Shown here one piece after another: positions 18,031 through 26,512 of a stretch of 64,000 bases of DNA. A program made the translations under genes and the position numbers. The stretch comes from Halobellus sp. LT62. GTDB lineage: Archaea > Halobacteriota > Halobacteria > Halobacteriales > Haloferacaceae. Each line of letters opens with the position of its first letter. Positions within the stretch are counted from its first letter, which is position 1. The stretch spans positions 1,240,001 through 1,304,000 of the forward strand of contig NZ_JAYEZO010000001.1 of assembly GCF_037031285.1 (NCBI RefSeq), in the 5' to 3' direction. Under the pieces are notes generated by a model that searched no databases, was not told the origin of the DNA, and was given only the letters and a program-made list of their open reading frames with translations.

Positions 18031-19182
18031 ATGGAATCAGATATACTCACACCGACTGTCGTCCCCGAGGAGGCGCACGAACTGAAAGACCGCGCTCGGT
18101 CGTTCGCGAACGAACGGATGGCCCCGGTCGCGGGCGAGTACTTCGCGTCAGGCGAGTACCCTGTCGACGTCGTCGAGGCCGCCCACGACGCGGGGCTGGT
18201 GGCTCAGGAGATCGACGCCGAGTACGGCGGTCCGGGTCGTTCGCTCGACGAGATCGTCGCGACGGTTGAGGAGTTCTTCCGCGCGGACGCCGGCCTCGGT
18301 CTCGGAATCGTCAGCCAGAGCTTCGGCACCGAGATCCTCCAAGAGTTCGGCACCGAAACGCAGAAGGAGACGTACCTCTCGGCCGTCGCGAACGGAGAAA
18401 AGCGGACCGGGATGGCCATCTCCGAACCCGACACCGGCAGCGATTTGGCGGGGATGGAGACGGAAGCGCGGCTCGAAGACGGCGAGTGGGTACTCAACGG
18501 CGAGAAATACTGGATCGGCAACGGCGTCTCGGGGGATTACATCACCGTCTACGCCCGCACCGAGGACACCGACGACCGTCACAGCAACCACTCGCTGATT
18601 CTCGTGCCGACTGACGCCCCGGGCTACGAGGCCGAGCCGGTCCCCGAGAAGATGGCCTATCGGGCCTCCGAGCAGGCGCACATCGTCTTCGACGACTGCC
18701 GAGTGCCGGCGGAGAACCTCGTGGGCGAGCGCGGGAACGGATTCAAGATGGTCGCGGAGTTCTTCAATACCGGTCGGGTCCGGGTCGCGGCTCACGGGAT
18801 CGGCCTCGCCGCCGCCGCCATCGAGGAGGCGTGGGAGTTCGTCCACGGGCGCGAGGAGTTCGGCCGGTCGATCGGGGACTTCCAATCCGTCCAACACGAC
18901 CTCGCGGAGATGCGGATGGAGTTCGAGAGCGCTCGCGCGCTGCTGTGGCAGGCGGTCGATCACGTGATGGCGGGTGAGGACGCCGAGCGCTGGGCCGCGA
19001 TGGCGAAGGCCAAGGCGACCGAGGTGGCCGCCGAGTGCGCCGAGACGTCGATGAAACTCCACGGGGGACGAGCGCTACTGGACGGCGAGCGGATCACGCG
19101 CGTCTACCGCGACGTCCGGATGCCGATGACCTACGAGGGCGTCGGTGCGATCCAGCGCGACCTGATCTACCGGAACTTCTGA
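18031..19182 (+). CDS. Acyl-CoA dehydrogenase
   Basis: A 383-aa FAD flavoprotein of the acyl-CoA dehydrogenase family that makes 2-enoyl-CoA from acyl-CoA. Recognised features are the AISEPDTGSDLAGM flavin/substrate segment (near 130), a GRSIGDFQSVQHDLAEM segment, and the C-terminal MTYEGVGAIQRDLI with the catalytic Glu. It lies 53 nt after the synthetase on the same strand and is probably the last gene of the operon. The product feeds the HAD-ECH fusion. Chain specificity (short chain or phenylpropanoyl type) cannot be told. Confidence 0.93.
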   Translation: MESDILTPTVVPEEAHELKDRARSFANERMAPVAGEYFASGEYPVDVVEAAHDAGLVAQEIDAEYGGPGRSLDEIVATVEEFFRADAGLGLGIVSQSFGTEILQEFGTETQKETYLSAVANGEKRTGMAISEPDTGSDLAGMETEARLEDGEWVLNGEKYWIGNGVSGDYITVYARTEDTDDRHSNHSLILVPTDAPGYEAEPVPEKMAYRASEQAHIVFDDCRVPAENLVGERGNGFKMVAEFFNTGRVRVAAHGIGLAAAAIEEAWEFVHGREEFGRSIGDFQSVQHDLAEMRMEFESARALLWQAVDHVMAGEDAERWAAMAKAKATEVAAECAETSMKLHGGRALLDGERITRVYRDVRMPMTYEGVGAIQRDLIYRNF

Positions 19183-19330
19183 GCGGCTGGAGCGGGTCGT
19201 TGCCGTCCTCTGTTGTTCGATCAGTTGTGATCTGAGAGCGTGAATTGGCGAAGTCCGCACGTGTATCGGCGACGATAGCACGTGTCGGCGAAGACGATGA
19301 GAGAAGAACGGCGTCGTCGCGAGGGCGGGT

Positions 19331-20575
19331 TCAGTAGTTGCCCGTCGACGCGATCGGGGGGGACTCGTGCGGTCCGTACGGCGCGTCGTCGAGGTATTCG
19401 CCGGCGGGTTCGAAGTAATCGGCGAGCGAGGCGGCGACCTCCTTGCGGAGGACGGTGACCGGGGTGTCGCCCTGGAGGTAATCGAGCGCCTGTCCGGCGG
19501 CGGAGATGTTGTACTCGGCGGCGCGCTCGCGACGTGCCGCGTACAGTTCAACCTCGTTGCGAGCGACAGCGGGCTGTTCTGCCCGCGCGGCGACCGCGAT
19601 CGCGGAGGCCGCCTCGTCGGCGTCGGCGACGCAGGAGTTCATCCCGCGCGCGCCGAAGGGAGCCAGCAGGTGTGCGGCCTCACCGGCCAAGAGCACGCGG
19701 CGGTGCTCGTCGACGAACGAGTCGGCGATCACCTGCAGGAACTTGTACGTCGAGGTCCACTGGATGTTGTCGACGTACTCCTCGCCCATAATCTCGCGGA
19801 CGAGCTTTCGCATCTCCTCGTCGCTGGAAATCTCTTCGGGGTCGTCGTCACCGAGACATTGGATGTCGAGCCGCCAGCCGCCCGCGAACGGAACGAGCAT
19901 CACGTTGCGGCCGCCCGCGGCGGGGTCGTCGTAGTGGAAGAGGCGCTCGAAGGGGATCGGTTCCTCCTCGATCGTGTTGCCGTCGAGCGTCTCGACGTCG
20001 ACGATGATAAAGGAGTTCTCCGATTGGTCGCCCTCGAACTCCGATCCGATCTCCTTGCGCACCTGCGAGCCGCCGCCGTCCGCACCGATGAGGTACGGCG
20101 TCTCCCACTCCCGTCCGTCGGTCGTCTCGACGTGGACGCCGTCGGGCGTGGACTCGACGGATTCGACGCCCGCGTCCCAGTGGATCTCGACGCCGAGGTC
20201 CTCGAGCGCCTCGTGCATGTACTTCTCGGTGGTGACCTGCGGGAGACTCGAGAAGTGCGGGAACTCGCCGGTCCCGCCGGGGTTGTCGTAGGTGCGCCGG
20301 AACACCGTCTTGCCGCGCCACATCGTGTGGCGGGTCGGCCAGACGAGGCCCTCCTCGATGAGATCCTTGCCGAGTCCGGGGTAGTTTCGTTCGAGCGTCT
20401 TCAGCGTCGAACCGTGGACGTAGATCGCGCGGCTCCCCGCACGGTCGCGGTCCTCGGAGTCGGCTTCGAGGATCGCCGCGGGGATACCGCGTGCGCGGAG
20501 CGCGAGCGCGGCGGTCATCCCGGTCGGTCCGGCACCGGCGATCAGCACGGGTTGATCGATATCAGTCGAACTCAT
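19331..20575 (-). CDS. FAD-dependent aromatic-ring monooxygenase (PHBH/MhpA fold)
   Basis: A 414-aa class A flavoprotein hydroxylase. Its N-terminal Rossmann motif is VLIAGAGPTGMTAALALRARG, the NAD(P)H/FAD DG region reads IGADGGGSQVRKE, and the second FAD motif is LLAGEAAHLLAPFGARGMN. The last is canonical GDAAH..P.G..G.N except that GD is GE, a conservative change in the ribose-binding Asp. Such enzymes hydroxylate hydroxybenzoates, hydroxyphenylpropionates or salicylate-type substrates. In a window with gentisate dioxygenase the likely product is gentisate or its CoA thioester (inference). It stands alone on the minus strand with a 107-aa unknown gene upstream. Confidence 0.88.
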   Translation of the reverse strand: MSSTDIDQPVLIAGAGPTGMTAALALRARGIPAAILEADSEDRDRAGSRAIYVHGSTLKTLERNYPGLGKDLIEEGLVWPTRHTMWRGKTVFRRTYDNPGGTGEFPHFSSLPQVTTEKYMHEALEDLGVEIHWDAGVESVESTPDGVHVETTDGREWETPYLIGADGGGSQVRKEIGSEFEGDQSENSFIIVDVETLDGNTIEEEPIPFERLFHYDDPAAGGRNVMLVPFAGGWRLDIQCLGDDDPEEISSDEEMRKLVREIMGEEYVDNIQWTSTYKFLQVIADSFVDEHRRVLLAGEAAHLLAPFGARGMNSCVADADEAASAIAVAARAEQPAVARNEVELYAARRERAAEYNISAAGQALDYLQGDTPVTVLRKEVAASLADYFEPAGEYLDDAPYGPHESPPIASTGNY

Positions 20576-20727
20576 CGTATCTACCTAGTGGTTACCACAC
20601 GTTCCTGATAATCGTTGTGATTGCACCGACGCGAGAGCCCCACACTCGTCCGTTTACATCGGATACAGCGGAGGCTACACCGTCCCGAAATGCGATCTGC
20701 GTGGCCGCTCGGTCCGACTCCCCGGCG

Positions 20728-21051
20728 TCAGTTCAGTCCGAGTTTTTTACCGACCCAGTGGTCGCGCCCGGCGAAGACGAACTCCTCTTCGTCCCCGAAG
20801 ACGGTGGTTTCTGCGACGAAATCGTCCCACGCGCCACGCGGGATCTTCTCTAGATCGTCCGCAGAGGTCGCCTCGGACGGACTCGCGGCGACCATCTCGT
20901 CGAAGGTGTCGAAGTCAGTGTTCTCCCGCATAAACGTCTCGTCGAAGACTTCCCGGAGCGGGATCTCCTCGTCCTCGCCGACGACGTCTCGTGGGTCCGG
21001 CAGGTCCGCCGCCGCTTCGGCAGCCTCTTCTAGATCTGACTCTTGGGCCAT
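20728..21051 (-). CDS. Conserved-looking 107-aa acidic protein of unknown function
   Basis: I do not recognise a family. The product starts MAQESDLEEAAEAAADLPDP and ends GRDHWVGKKLGLN; it is acidic, has no Cys, no membrane helix and no clear fold motif. The start at 21051 is preferred to the in-frame ATG at 21150 because a TTTATGTAC element (21074-21082) lies at leaderless spacing. It is on the same strand as, and 152 nt upstream of, the ring hydroxylase, so it could be an accessory or a ring-pathway enzyme of new type. That is only positional inference. Confidence 0.65.
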   Translation of the reverse strand: MAQESDLEEAAEAAADLPDPRDVVGEDEEIPLREVFDETFMRENTDFDTFDEMVAASPSEATSADDLEKIPRGAWDDFVAETTVFGDEEEFVFAGRDHWVGKKLGLN

Positions 21052-21204
21052 ATTCCCGGATTCGAATTGCTGTACATAAACCCTTGCGGTACGCGTGTCG
21101 GCGTCATCCACAGCTGAGTTGCGTCTCAGTGGAACATCGTCACTGTCCATCGAGAGACCGTCAACGAACGAAGGGTTTTCTACGGGCCCTCACGTGGCAG
21201 GCGT

Positions 21205-21654
21205 ATGCGATATTTCGAGGACGTCGAGGTCGGATCGACCGCGACGTTCGGCGCGTACGAGGTCACGGCCGAGGAGATCAAGTCGTTCGCCGAACAGTAC
21301 GACCCGCAACCGTTCCACACGGACGAGGACGCCGCGGCCGACTCGATGTTCGGCGGACTGGTCGCCTCGGGGTGGCATACGATGGCGATCTGTATGCGGC
21401 TGACCACCGAACAGCCGGACCCGCTGGCGGCGCTCGCGGGTATCGGTGCCGACAATCTGCGGTGGGTCAAGCCCGTTAGGCCGGGCGATCGGCTGTCGCT
21501 CCGGACGGAGGTGATCGACAAGCGGCCGTCGTCCGGACACGACGACCGCGGATACGTCACCACCCACGTCGAGGCGGTGAATCAGGGCGGCGAGACGGTC
21601 GTGCGCTTCGACGTAATCGCGCTCGTGAAGCGGCGGGCGTTCGATGAGGAGTGA
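21205..21654 (+). CDS. MaoC-like hotdog dehydratase, (R)-specific enoyl-CoA hydratase type
   Basis: A 149-aa single-hotdog MaoC domain. The hydratase motif is visible in FAEQYDPQPFHTDEDAAADSMFGG (catalytic Asp and His) and LVASGWHTMAICMRL. These enzymes add water to trans-2-enoyl-CoA giving the (R)-3-hydroxyacyl-CoA, or dehydrate in the reverse direction. With the MFE2-like SDR at 40829 it could form an (R)-route parallel to the (S)-route of the HAD-ECH fusion. It is divergent from the 107-aa unknown gene. Confidence 0.9.
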   Translation: MRYFEDVEVGSTATFGAYEVTAEEIKSFAEQYDPQPFHTDEDAAADSMFGGLVASGWHTMAICMRLTTEQPDPLAALAGIGADNLRWVKPVRPGDRLSLRTEVIDKRPSSGHDDRGYVTTHVEAVNQGGETVVRFDVIALVKRRAFDEE

Positions 21655-21746
21655 GAACAGGGGCGGACTCGGGGATCTTCTGTCTCAATATCACACGTGA
21701 AAATGGCGGCGGACCAATTATATACCGACACGGTCACACCCGCACA

Positions 21747-23105
21747 ATGGCACAACACCTGTCCGCCCCCGAATCGGCCTCACTCGCCCCGGACCTCCCA
21801 GAGGAGTTGAGCGACACCGAACGGATCCGAGCAGAGCGGGATCACTGGCGACACATGTTCGATCAGCTCGCCGCGGAGTTCCCCGAGCCGGTGATCGTCG
21901 TCGACGACGACGGCCGCCTGACGCACTGGAACGAGGAACAGGCGTCCTTCGTCGGCCTCGACGCCGAGGAGGCGCTCGATCGACCCGCACACGAGGTCAT
22001 CGGGACCGAGGCCGTGACCGAGACCCTCGCGGAGAAAGTCGCACGAACCGGCGAAACGATCCGCGAATCCGACGTCCGAACCATCACCAACACCGACGGG
22101 GAAAAGGGACACGGCAGGGCGATGGGCGTGCCACTCACCGCTCCCGACGGCACGGTCGTCGGCTCTTTCGAGGTGCTGTATCAGGTGACCGATCTCGTCG
22201 AGCAACGTCAGTCGATGGAACACGTCCAGACGCAGGTCCGCGAGGAACTCGAACAAACGGTCGGCGGGCTGGAGCAGGCGTCCTCGCAGGTGACCGAAAA
22301 CGTCGACGTGATCGCCGAGGTCGCCGAACAGGAGGCCGCTCACGTCCGCGAGGTCGACGACGAGATCCAGACGTTCAGCGCGACGACCGAGGAGGTCGCC
22401 GCGAGCGTCGAGACGATCAGCACGCAGAGCTCCGAGACCGCGGAGCTGGCGACCGACTCCGAGGAGTCGACGACGGAGTTGCTAGAGACCGTCGAGGACG
22501 TCTCGCGGGCCAGCGAGCGGATGGCCGCGGACGCGGAGAACCTCGCGGAACGCGTCGAAGAGATCGACGACGTCGTGGCCGTGATCGACGATATCGCTGA
22601 TCAGATCAACATCCTCGCGCTGAACGCGTCGATCGAGGCCGCGAGAGCGGGCGAGGCCGGAGAGGGATTCGCGGTCGTCGCGGACGAAGTCAAGTCGCTC
22701 GCCGCCGAGTCGAAGACTGAGGCCGACCGAATCGAGGGGTTGGTCGAATCGATCGCGACGATCGCGACCGACACCGTCGACGGCGTCGAGCGGACCACAG
22801 ATCGAGTCGAGGAGATCGAAGCGCAGATGGAGACGGTCAACGAGAACCAGCGCGAGATCCAAGCGTCGATCGCCGACGTCTCCGAACAGCTCGAACAGAT
22901 CGCGACCGCGACCGACGAGCAGGCCACGAGCGCCGAGGACATTTCGGCGATGCTCGGCACGACCGTCGAGGGCGTCGAGCAGATCGCGACCGAGGTCGCC
23001 GAACTCGCGGCGGCGAACCAACAGCAGACCGAACAGGTCGCCGAGATCCGCCGGAGCGTCGAGGCGCTCGAACGCAACCTCTCGACGGCGATTCAGACCG
23101 AATAG
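21747..23105 (+). CDS. Soluble PAS-containing methyl-accepting chemotaxis transducer
   Basis: A 452-aa cytoplasmic halobacterial transducer. It has an N-terminal PAS domain (about 30-155, EPVIVVDDDGRLTHWNEEQ), then a long helical signalling domain with the conserved hairpin tip NASIEAARAGEAGEGFAVVA. No transmembrane helix or HAMP domain is seen. It would sense an internal or redox/energy signal and feed CheA/CheW. The in-frame ATG at 21651 is rejected: a TTATATA box (21718-21724) precedes 21747 at leaderless spacing. It sits inside a catabolic cluster, so chemotaxis to the substrate or its effects is plausible. Confidence 0.92.
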   Translation: MAQHLSAPESASLAPDLPEELSDTERIRAERDHWRHMFDQLAAEFPEPVIVVDDDGRLTHWNEEQASFVGLDAEEALDRPAHEVIGTEAVTETLAEKVARTGETIRESDVRTITNTDGEKGHGRAMGVPLTAPDGTVVGSFEVLYQVTDLVEQRQSMEHVQTQVREELEQTVGGLEQASSQVTENVDVIAEVAEQEAAHVREVDDEIQTFSATTEEVAASVETISTQSSETAELATDSEESTTELLETVEDVSRASERMAADAENLAERVEEIDDVVAVIDDIADQINILALNASIEAARAGEAGEGFAVVADEVKSLAAESKTEADRIEGLVESIATIATDTVDGVERTTDRVEEIEAQMETVNENQREIQASIADVSEQLEQIATATDEQATSAEDISAMLGTTVEGVEQIATEVAELAAANQQQTEQVAEIRRSVEALERNLSTAIQTE

Positions 23106-23129
23106 CGTCGGATCGTCGACTTCAGCGCC

Positions 23130-23528
23130 TTATTCGTCGCTACTACCGCAGACGAGCACCGGACGGTGCGTCCCGAGGATCACGTCTTGGGTCACGCTGC
23201 CGAACAGCGCCTTTCCGGCCGGTGAGCGCTTGCGGCCGCCGACACAGATCTGATCAACGTCCAGTTCGTCGGCGTGCTGCAGGATCTCGTCCGACGGTGA
23301 TCCGCTCGCCTCCAAGAGTTCGACCCCGACCCCGGCCGATTCCAGTCGGTCCGAGGCCTCACGAACCGCTTCGACCTGTTGAACCGACGCCCCCTCGGGG
23401 TTATCGACGAACACGTGGAGGATGTACACCTCCGCGTCGCTTGCGCCTTCGACCATCGCTTCGATCGCATTTGTCTGTGCGTGTGACTGCGGAACGTCGT
23501 CGTCCAGTGCGAGCAGTACTCGGACCAT
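23130..23528 (-). CDS. UspA family universal stress protein (single domain)
   Basis: A 132-aa Usp with the beta-strand start MVRVLLALDDD and the ATP-binding-type loop GGRKRSPAGKALFGSVTQDVI. The start at 23528 is chosen because TTATAAGT on its strand (about 23550-23557) is at leaderless spacing; an ATG at 23549 would sit almost on that box. It is convergent with the transducer gene. The specific stress role is unknown. Confidence 0.9.
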   Translation of the reverse strand: MVRVLLALDDDVPQSHAQTNAIEAMVEGASDAEVYILHVFVDNPEGASVQQVEAVREASDRLESAGVGVELLEASGSPSDEILQHADELDVDQICVGGRKRSPAGKALFGSVTQDVILGTHRPVLVCGSSDE

Positions 23529-23819
23529 ACTGGGCCGTCGGGCGGCCATCTACTTATAATTCCGCGCTGATTTCCGCATCAGTACCGTGGTTCCTGTGGG
23601 CCGCCGCAGTAGATGTCTCGTGGAGACAATATTGTTCGATATCGTCGAATATCTGTGCTCGAAGACGGTCGGTCGCATTGTGAGTTGACGCGGGAGTTCT
23701 CTTCGGACAATGTAACCGTTGCCCGGGGGTAACACGACCGCTTCCCCGAGGTAACGCGACCGTCGCCGCGGTTTCGACCATCACCGGATTTATACCTTCA
23801 GGCGCTCCTCTCGGAGTGT

Positions 23820-24332
23820 ATGTTACGCGCGTTCGAGGATGCGGAACCGACGGTCGACGACGACGCGTTCGTCTCGGAGATGGCGTACCTCGTCGGCGAC
23901 GTCGACGTCGACGCCCGAGCGAGCATCTGGCCGTTCACCTGCCTCCGAGGCCACGGAACGGCGGTCGAAGTCGGTCCGGAGACGAACGTCCAAGAGTTCT
24001 CGATGCTGCACGGCGCGAAACTCGGCGAGGCCGTCACCGTCGGGCACGGTGCGGTCGTCGATTACGCCGAAGTCGGTAACCGTTGCCTCGTCGGGATGCA
24101 GAGCGCCGTCCTCAAGGGAGCGACCGTCGAGGACAACTGCATCGTCGCGGCCAACGCGGTCGTTCCGCACGACCAGACGGTTCCCACGGGTCACCTCGCG
24201 TACGGAACGCCCGCCGAGACGCGGCCACTCACCGAATCCCAACTGGATCAGATCGACCGGATCCACGAGACGTACGTCGAACTGGCCGCTCGGTTCCGCG
24301 ATGACGGATTGGATGTTCGGTCTCGCGACTGA
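23820..24332 (+). CDS. Gamma-class carbonic anhydrase-like hexapeptide-repeat protein
   Basis: A 170-aa left-handed beta-helix protein with [LIV]GxxxxV-type hexapeptide repeats, resembling the YrdA/Cam-like family. Two zinc-ligand-like His positions are present (MLHGAKLG and VGHGAVV). The third usual His, in the HG of VxHGC, is replaced (VVDYAEVG), so carbonic anhydrase activity is doubtful. In operons for acyl-CoA metabolism such proteins may bind CoA esters or nucleotides (inference). The ATG at 23820 has TTTATA at 23789-23794. Confidence 0.85.
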   Translation: MLRAFEDAEPTVDDDAFVSEMAYLVGDVDVDARASIWPFTCLRGHGTAVEVGPETNVQEFSMLHGAKLGEAVTVGHGAVVDYAEVGNRCLVGMQSAVLKGATVEDNCIVAANAVVPHDQTVPTGHLAYGTPAETRPLTESQLDQIDRIHETYVELAARFRDDGLDVRSRD

Positions 24333-24628
24333 GTGTGGACTGTGTGTTCGATAATGACGAACGGATAGGAACCGGCGTTCAGCCTGATAGTACCTCTGTG
24401 TACACGACGAACGTGGAAGTCTCCCGTGAGAAGCGGCGGCAAGGAATCCACCGTACGCGAAAATCGGACCGTCTTGGTAACATCCGTACGGTTGTTATGC
24501 ATACCGCGATAATCCCGGTTATTCGATCCTGTCGAACGAATTTTCACCAGTGACGATCGGTGATTCGGGCGTCGCTGTCGACCGCGCACACACGATACTT
24601 ACTTATCCGTCGTCGGACGAGTGCGTGT

Positions 24629-25396
24629 ATGGACGGAGGATCGCACGAGAGTCGAGGGATCAAGTCCGATGAGACGTTATTCGACATCATCGAACACCTT
24701 CGACGCCTCGATGGTGCGGGCGTCACCGAACTCGCCGAGCGACTCGATATCGCCAAGAGCACGGTTCACGGACACCTGACGACCCTCGTCGGTCGCGGGT
24801 TCGTCGTCAAGCGCGGGCGCGAGTACCACTTGGGACTCCGGTTCTTCGAGTACGGCCAGTACGTCCGCGGCCAACTCGACATCTTTCAATCCGGCCTCGC
24901 GGCGGTCGACAGACTCGAACGCGAAACCGGTGAAATGTCGTGGCTCATTACCCATCAGAACGGGAAGGCGATCTACGTGTACGGCCGCGGCGGAAACAAC
25001 GACATCAACGTCAACACGATCCTCGGAACCCGGGATCACATGCACTACAACTCCGGCGGAAAGGCGATTCTCGCACACCTCCCCGATGACGAGGTCGACC
25101 GGATCGTCGATCAGCACGGCCTCCCCTCGCGCACCGAGAACACGATCACCGACCGAAAACGGCTGGACGAGGAACTCAGACAGATCCGCCAGCAGGGCTA
25201 CGCCCTCAATCTCAGCGAGGACTTGGAGGGAATCCAAGCGATCGGCGTTCCGCTCACCGTCGCCGGCGAGATCCAAGGCGCGCTGAGCGTCGCGGGCCCC
25301 GCCCACCGGATGTCCAAAGAGCGCTGCGAGGGAGAGATCCTCGACCACCTGCGGGCGGCGACAGACGAGATCGACCTCACGATCGCGTACCGGTAG
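24629..25396 (+). CDS. IclR family transcriptional regulator (second copy)
   Basis: A 255-aa IclR protein with an N-terminal winged HTH (VTELAERLDIAKSTVHGHL) and a C-terminal effector domain (MHYNSGGKAILAHL, SVAGPAHRMS). The track-style start at 24560 is discarded in favour of ATG 24629, because TACTTATC (about 24599-24606) lies at leaderless spacing. About 296 nt upstream hold no other gene. It is a candidate controller of the gentisate/CoA genes between 26.5 and 43 kb (inference). Confidence 0.92.
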   Translation: MDGGSHESRGIKSDETLFDIIEHLRRLDGAGVTELAERLDIAKSTVHGHLTTLVGRGFVVKRGREYHLGLRFFEYGQYVRGQLDIFQSGLAAVDRLERETGEMSWLITHQNGKAIYVYGRGGNNDINVNTILGTRDHMHYNSGGKAILAHLPDDEVDRIVDQHGLPSRTENTITDRKRLDEELRQIRQQGYALNLSEDLEGIQAIGVPLTVAGEIQGALSVAGPAHRMSKERCEGEILDHLRAATDEIDLTIAYR

Positions 25397-25493
25397 CAGC
25401 GGCGAAGTTCGGCGAAGTCCGGCGAGGTCCGGCGAATCCGTTCTCTCGAAGCTCCAGCGTTCCAGTTCCGTAGAGAGCGAACCGGCGAACCCC

Positions 25494-26390
25494 TCACCCG
25501 AGAGCGACTGCGAACGCTCGTTCGAGAATCGCCCCGCCGGCACAGCCGTCGGTACAGACCGAGACGAAGAGCCCGACGGCGAAGACGTACGTCGACGCCA
25601 TCTGGACCCGTACGGCCCGCTCGCCTTCGAGCCACAGGGTCGCGAACAGGCACGCGAGCGGTGTGGACGCGGCGAGAAACGCGAACGGCCCTCGGACGGG
25701 GAGCGACCCGGAACTCCCGGCGAGGCCGACCGCGGCAGTCGCGAGCGCGGTGAGCAGAAAGACACCGACGGCGGTCAGGTCGGCTCCGCGCGAGCCGAGG
25801 ACGATGGGGACCGTTCGCTTTCCGATCGACGCGTCGAAGGATCGATCGAGACGGTCGATGCCGACTTTGATTCCCGAGAGGAGACAGACGAACAGCGCGG
25901 CGGTGACGGCGACTCCGACGGCGATGCCTCCGGACTGTGCCGCGTAGCCGCCGACGACTGCCGTTCCGATTCCGAGCGGGTAATCCGTCGTTACCGTCAC
26001 AGGATGTCGATCGAGATAAGGCGCGTGCAACAGCGCGAGCGCGAGGAGGAATCCCGTCGAGAGCGCGGCGAGTGCGCCAGCCACCGCCGCGAGAACCCCT
26101 GAGAGAAGCAGCACTGACACCGTCCCGACGCCGATTCCCAACTTCAACGCGCCGACGCCGAGGCGCGGGACTTCCTCGCCGCGAAGGTGGCCGTCGACGT
26201 AGCCGTCGCGAAGGTGCGCAACGAGGAGCGCGAGACCGACGGTCCCGGCGTGGAGAACGGCTATGGACCACTCGAACGCCGTCGGTGAGGCGAGGGCGGA
26301 CCCGTAGGCGGACATCCCGACCGCCGGGAACATAAACGTCGGCCGGACGTACGCGAGCAGGCCCCTGAGACCGCGGCGCACCCGTGTCAT
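25494..26390 (-). CDS. UbiA-superfamily prenyltransferase-like membrane protein
   Basis: A 298-aa polytopic protein with about eight hydrophobic helices. The two Asp-rich motifs of UbiA enzymes appear as LRDGYVDGHLRGEE (normally NDxxDxxxD; the first Asn is Arg here) and IDRLDRSFDASIGKRT. Such enzymes transfer an isoprenoid chain to an aromatic or polar acceptor. It is more divergent than the DGGGP synthase at 58423. The acceptor is unknown; a quinone or lipid is the usual guess. TTTATC on its strand, near 26413-26418, supports the ATG at 26390. Confidence 0.75.
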   Translation of the reverse strand: MTRVRRGLRGLLAYVRPTFMFPAVGMSAYGSALASPTAFEWSIAVLHAGTVGLALLVAHLRDGYVDGHLRGEEVPRLGVGALKLGIGVGTVSVLLLSGVLAAVAGALAALSTGFLLALALLHAPYLDRHPVTVTTDYPLGIGTAVVGGYAAQSGGIAVGVAVTAALFVCLLSGIKVGIDRLDRSFDASIGKRTVPIVLGSRGADLTAVGVFLLTALATAAVGLAGSSGSLPVRGPFAFLAASTPLACLFATLWLEGERAVRVQMASTYVFAVGLFVSVCTDGCAGGAILERAFAVALG

Positions 26391-26512
26391 AGACCACGGT
26401 TCCGTCCCGTCGGTGATAAAGCCGCCGCGTCGGCTTCAGACGCGGTACAGCGGCCGTCACCGATCAAAACAATTAATGCGACAGTTGGCTTGGTGACGCG
26501 TAACACGAGACT

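Noticed and set aside
19367-20608. 413-aa plus-strand frame opposite the ring hydroxylase
   Set aside because: Mirror frame; FAD motifs are on the minus strand.
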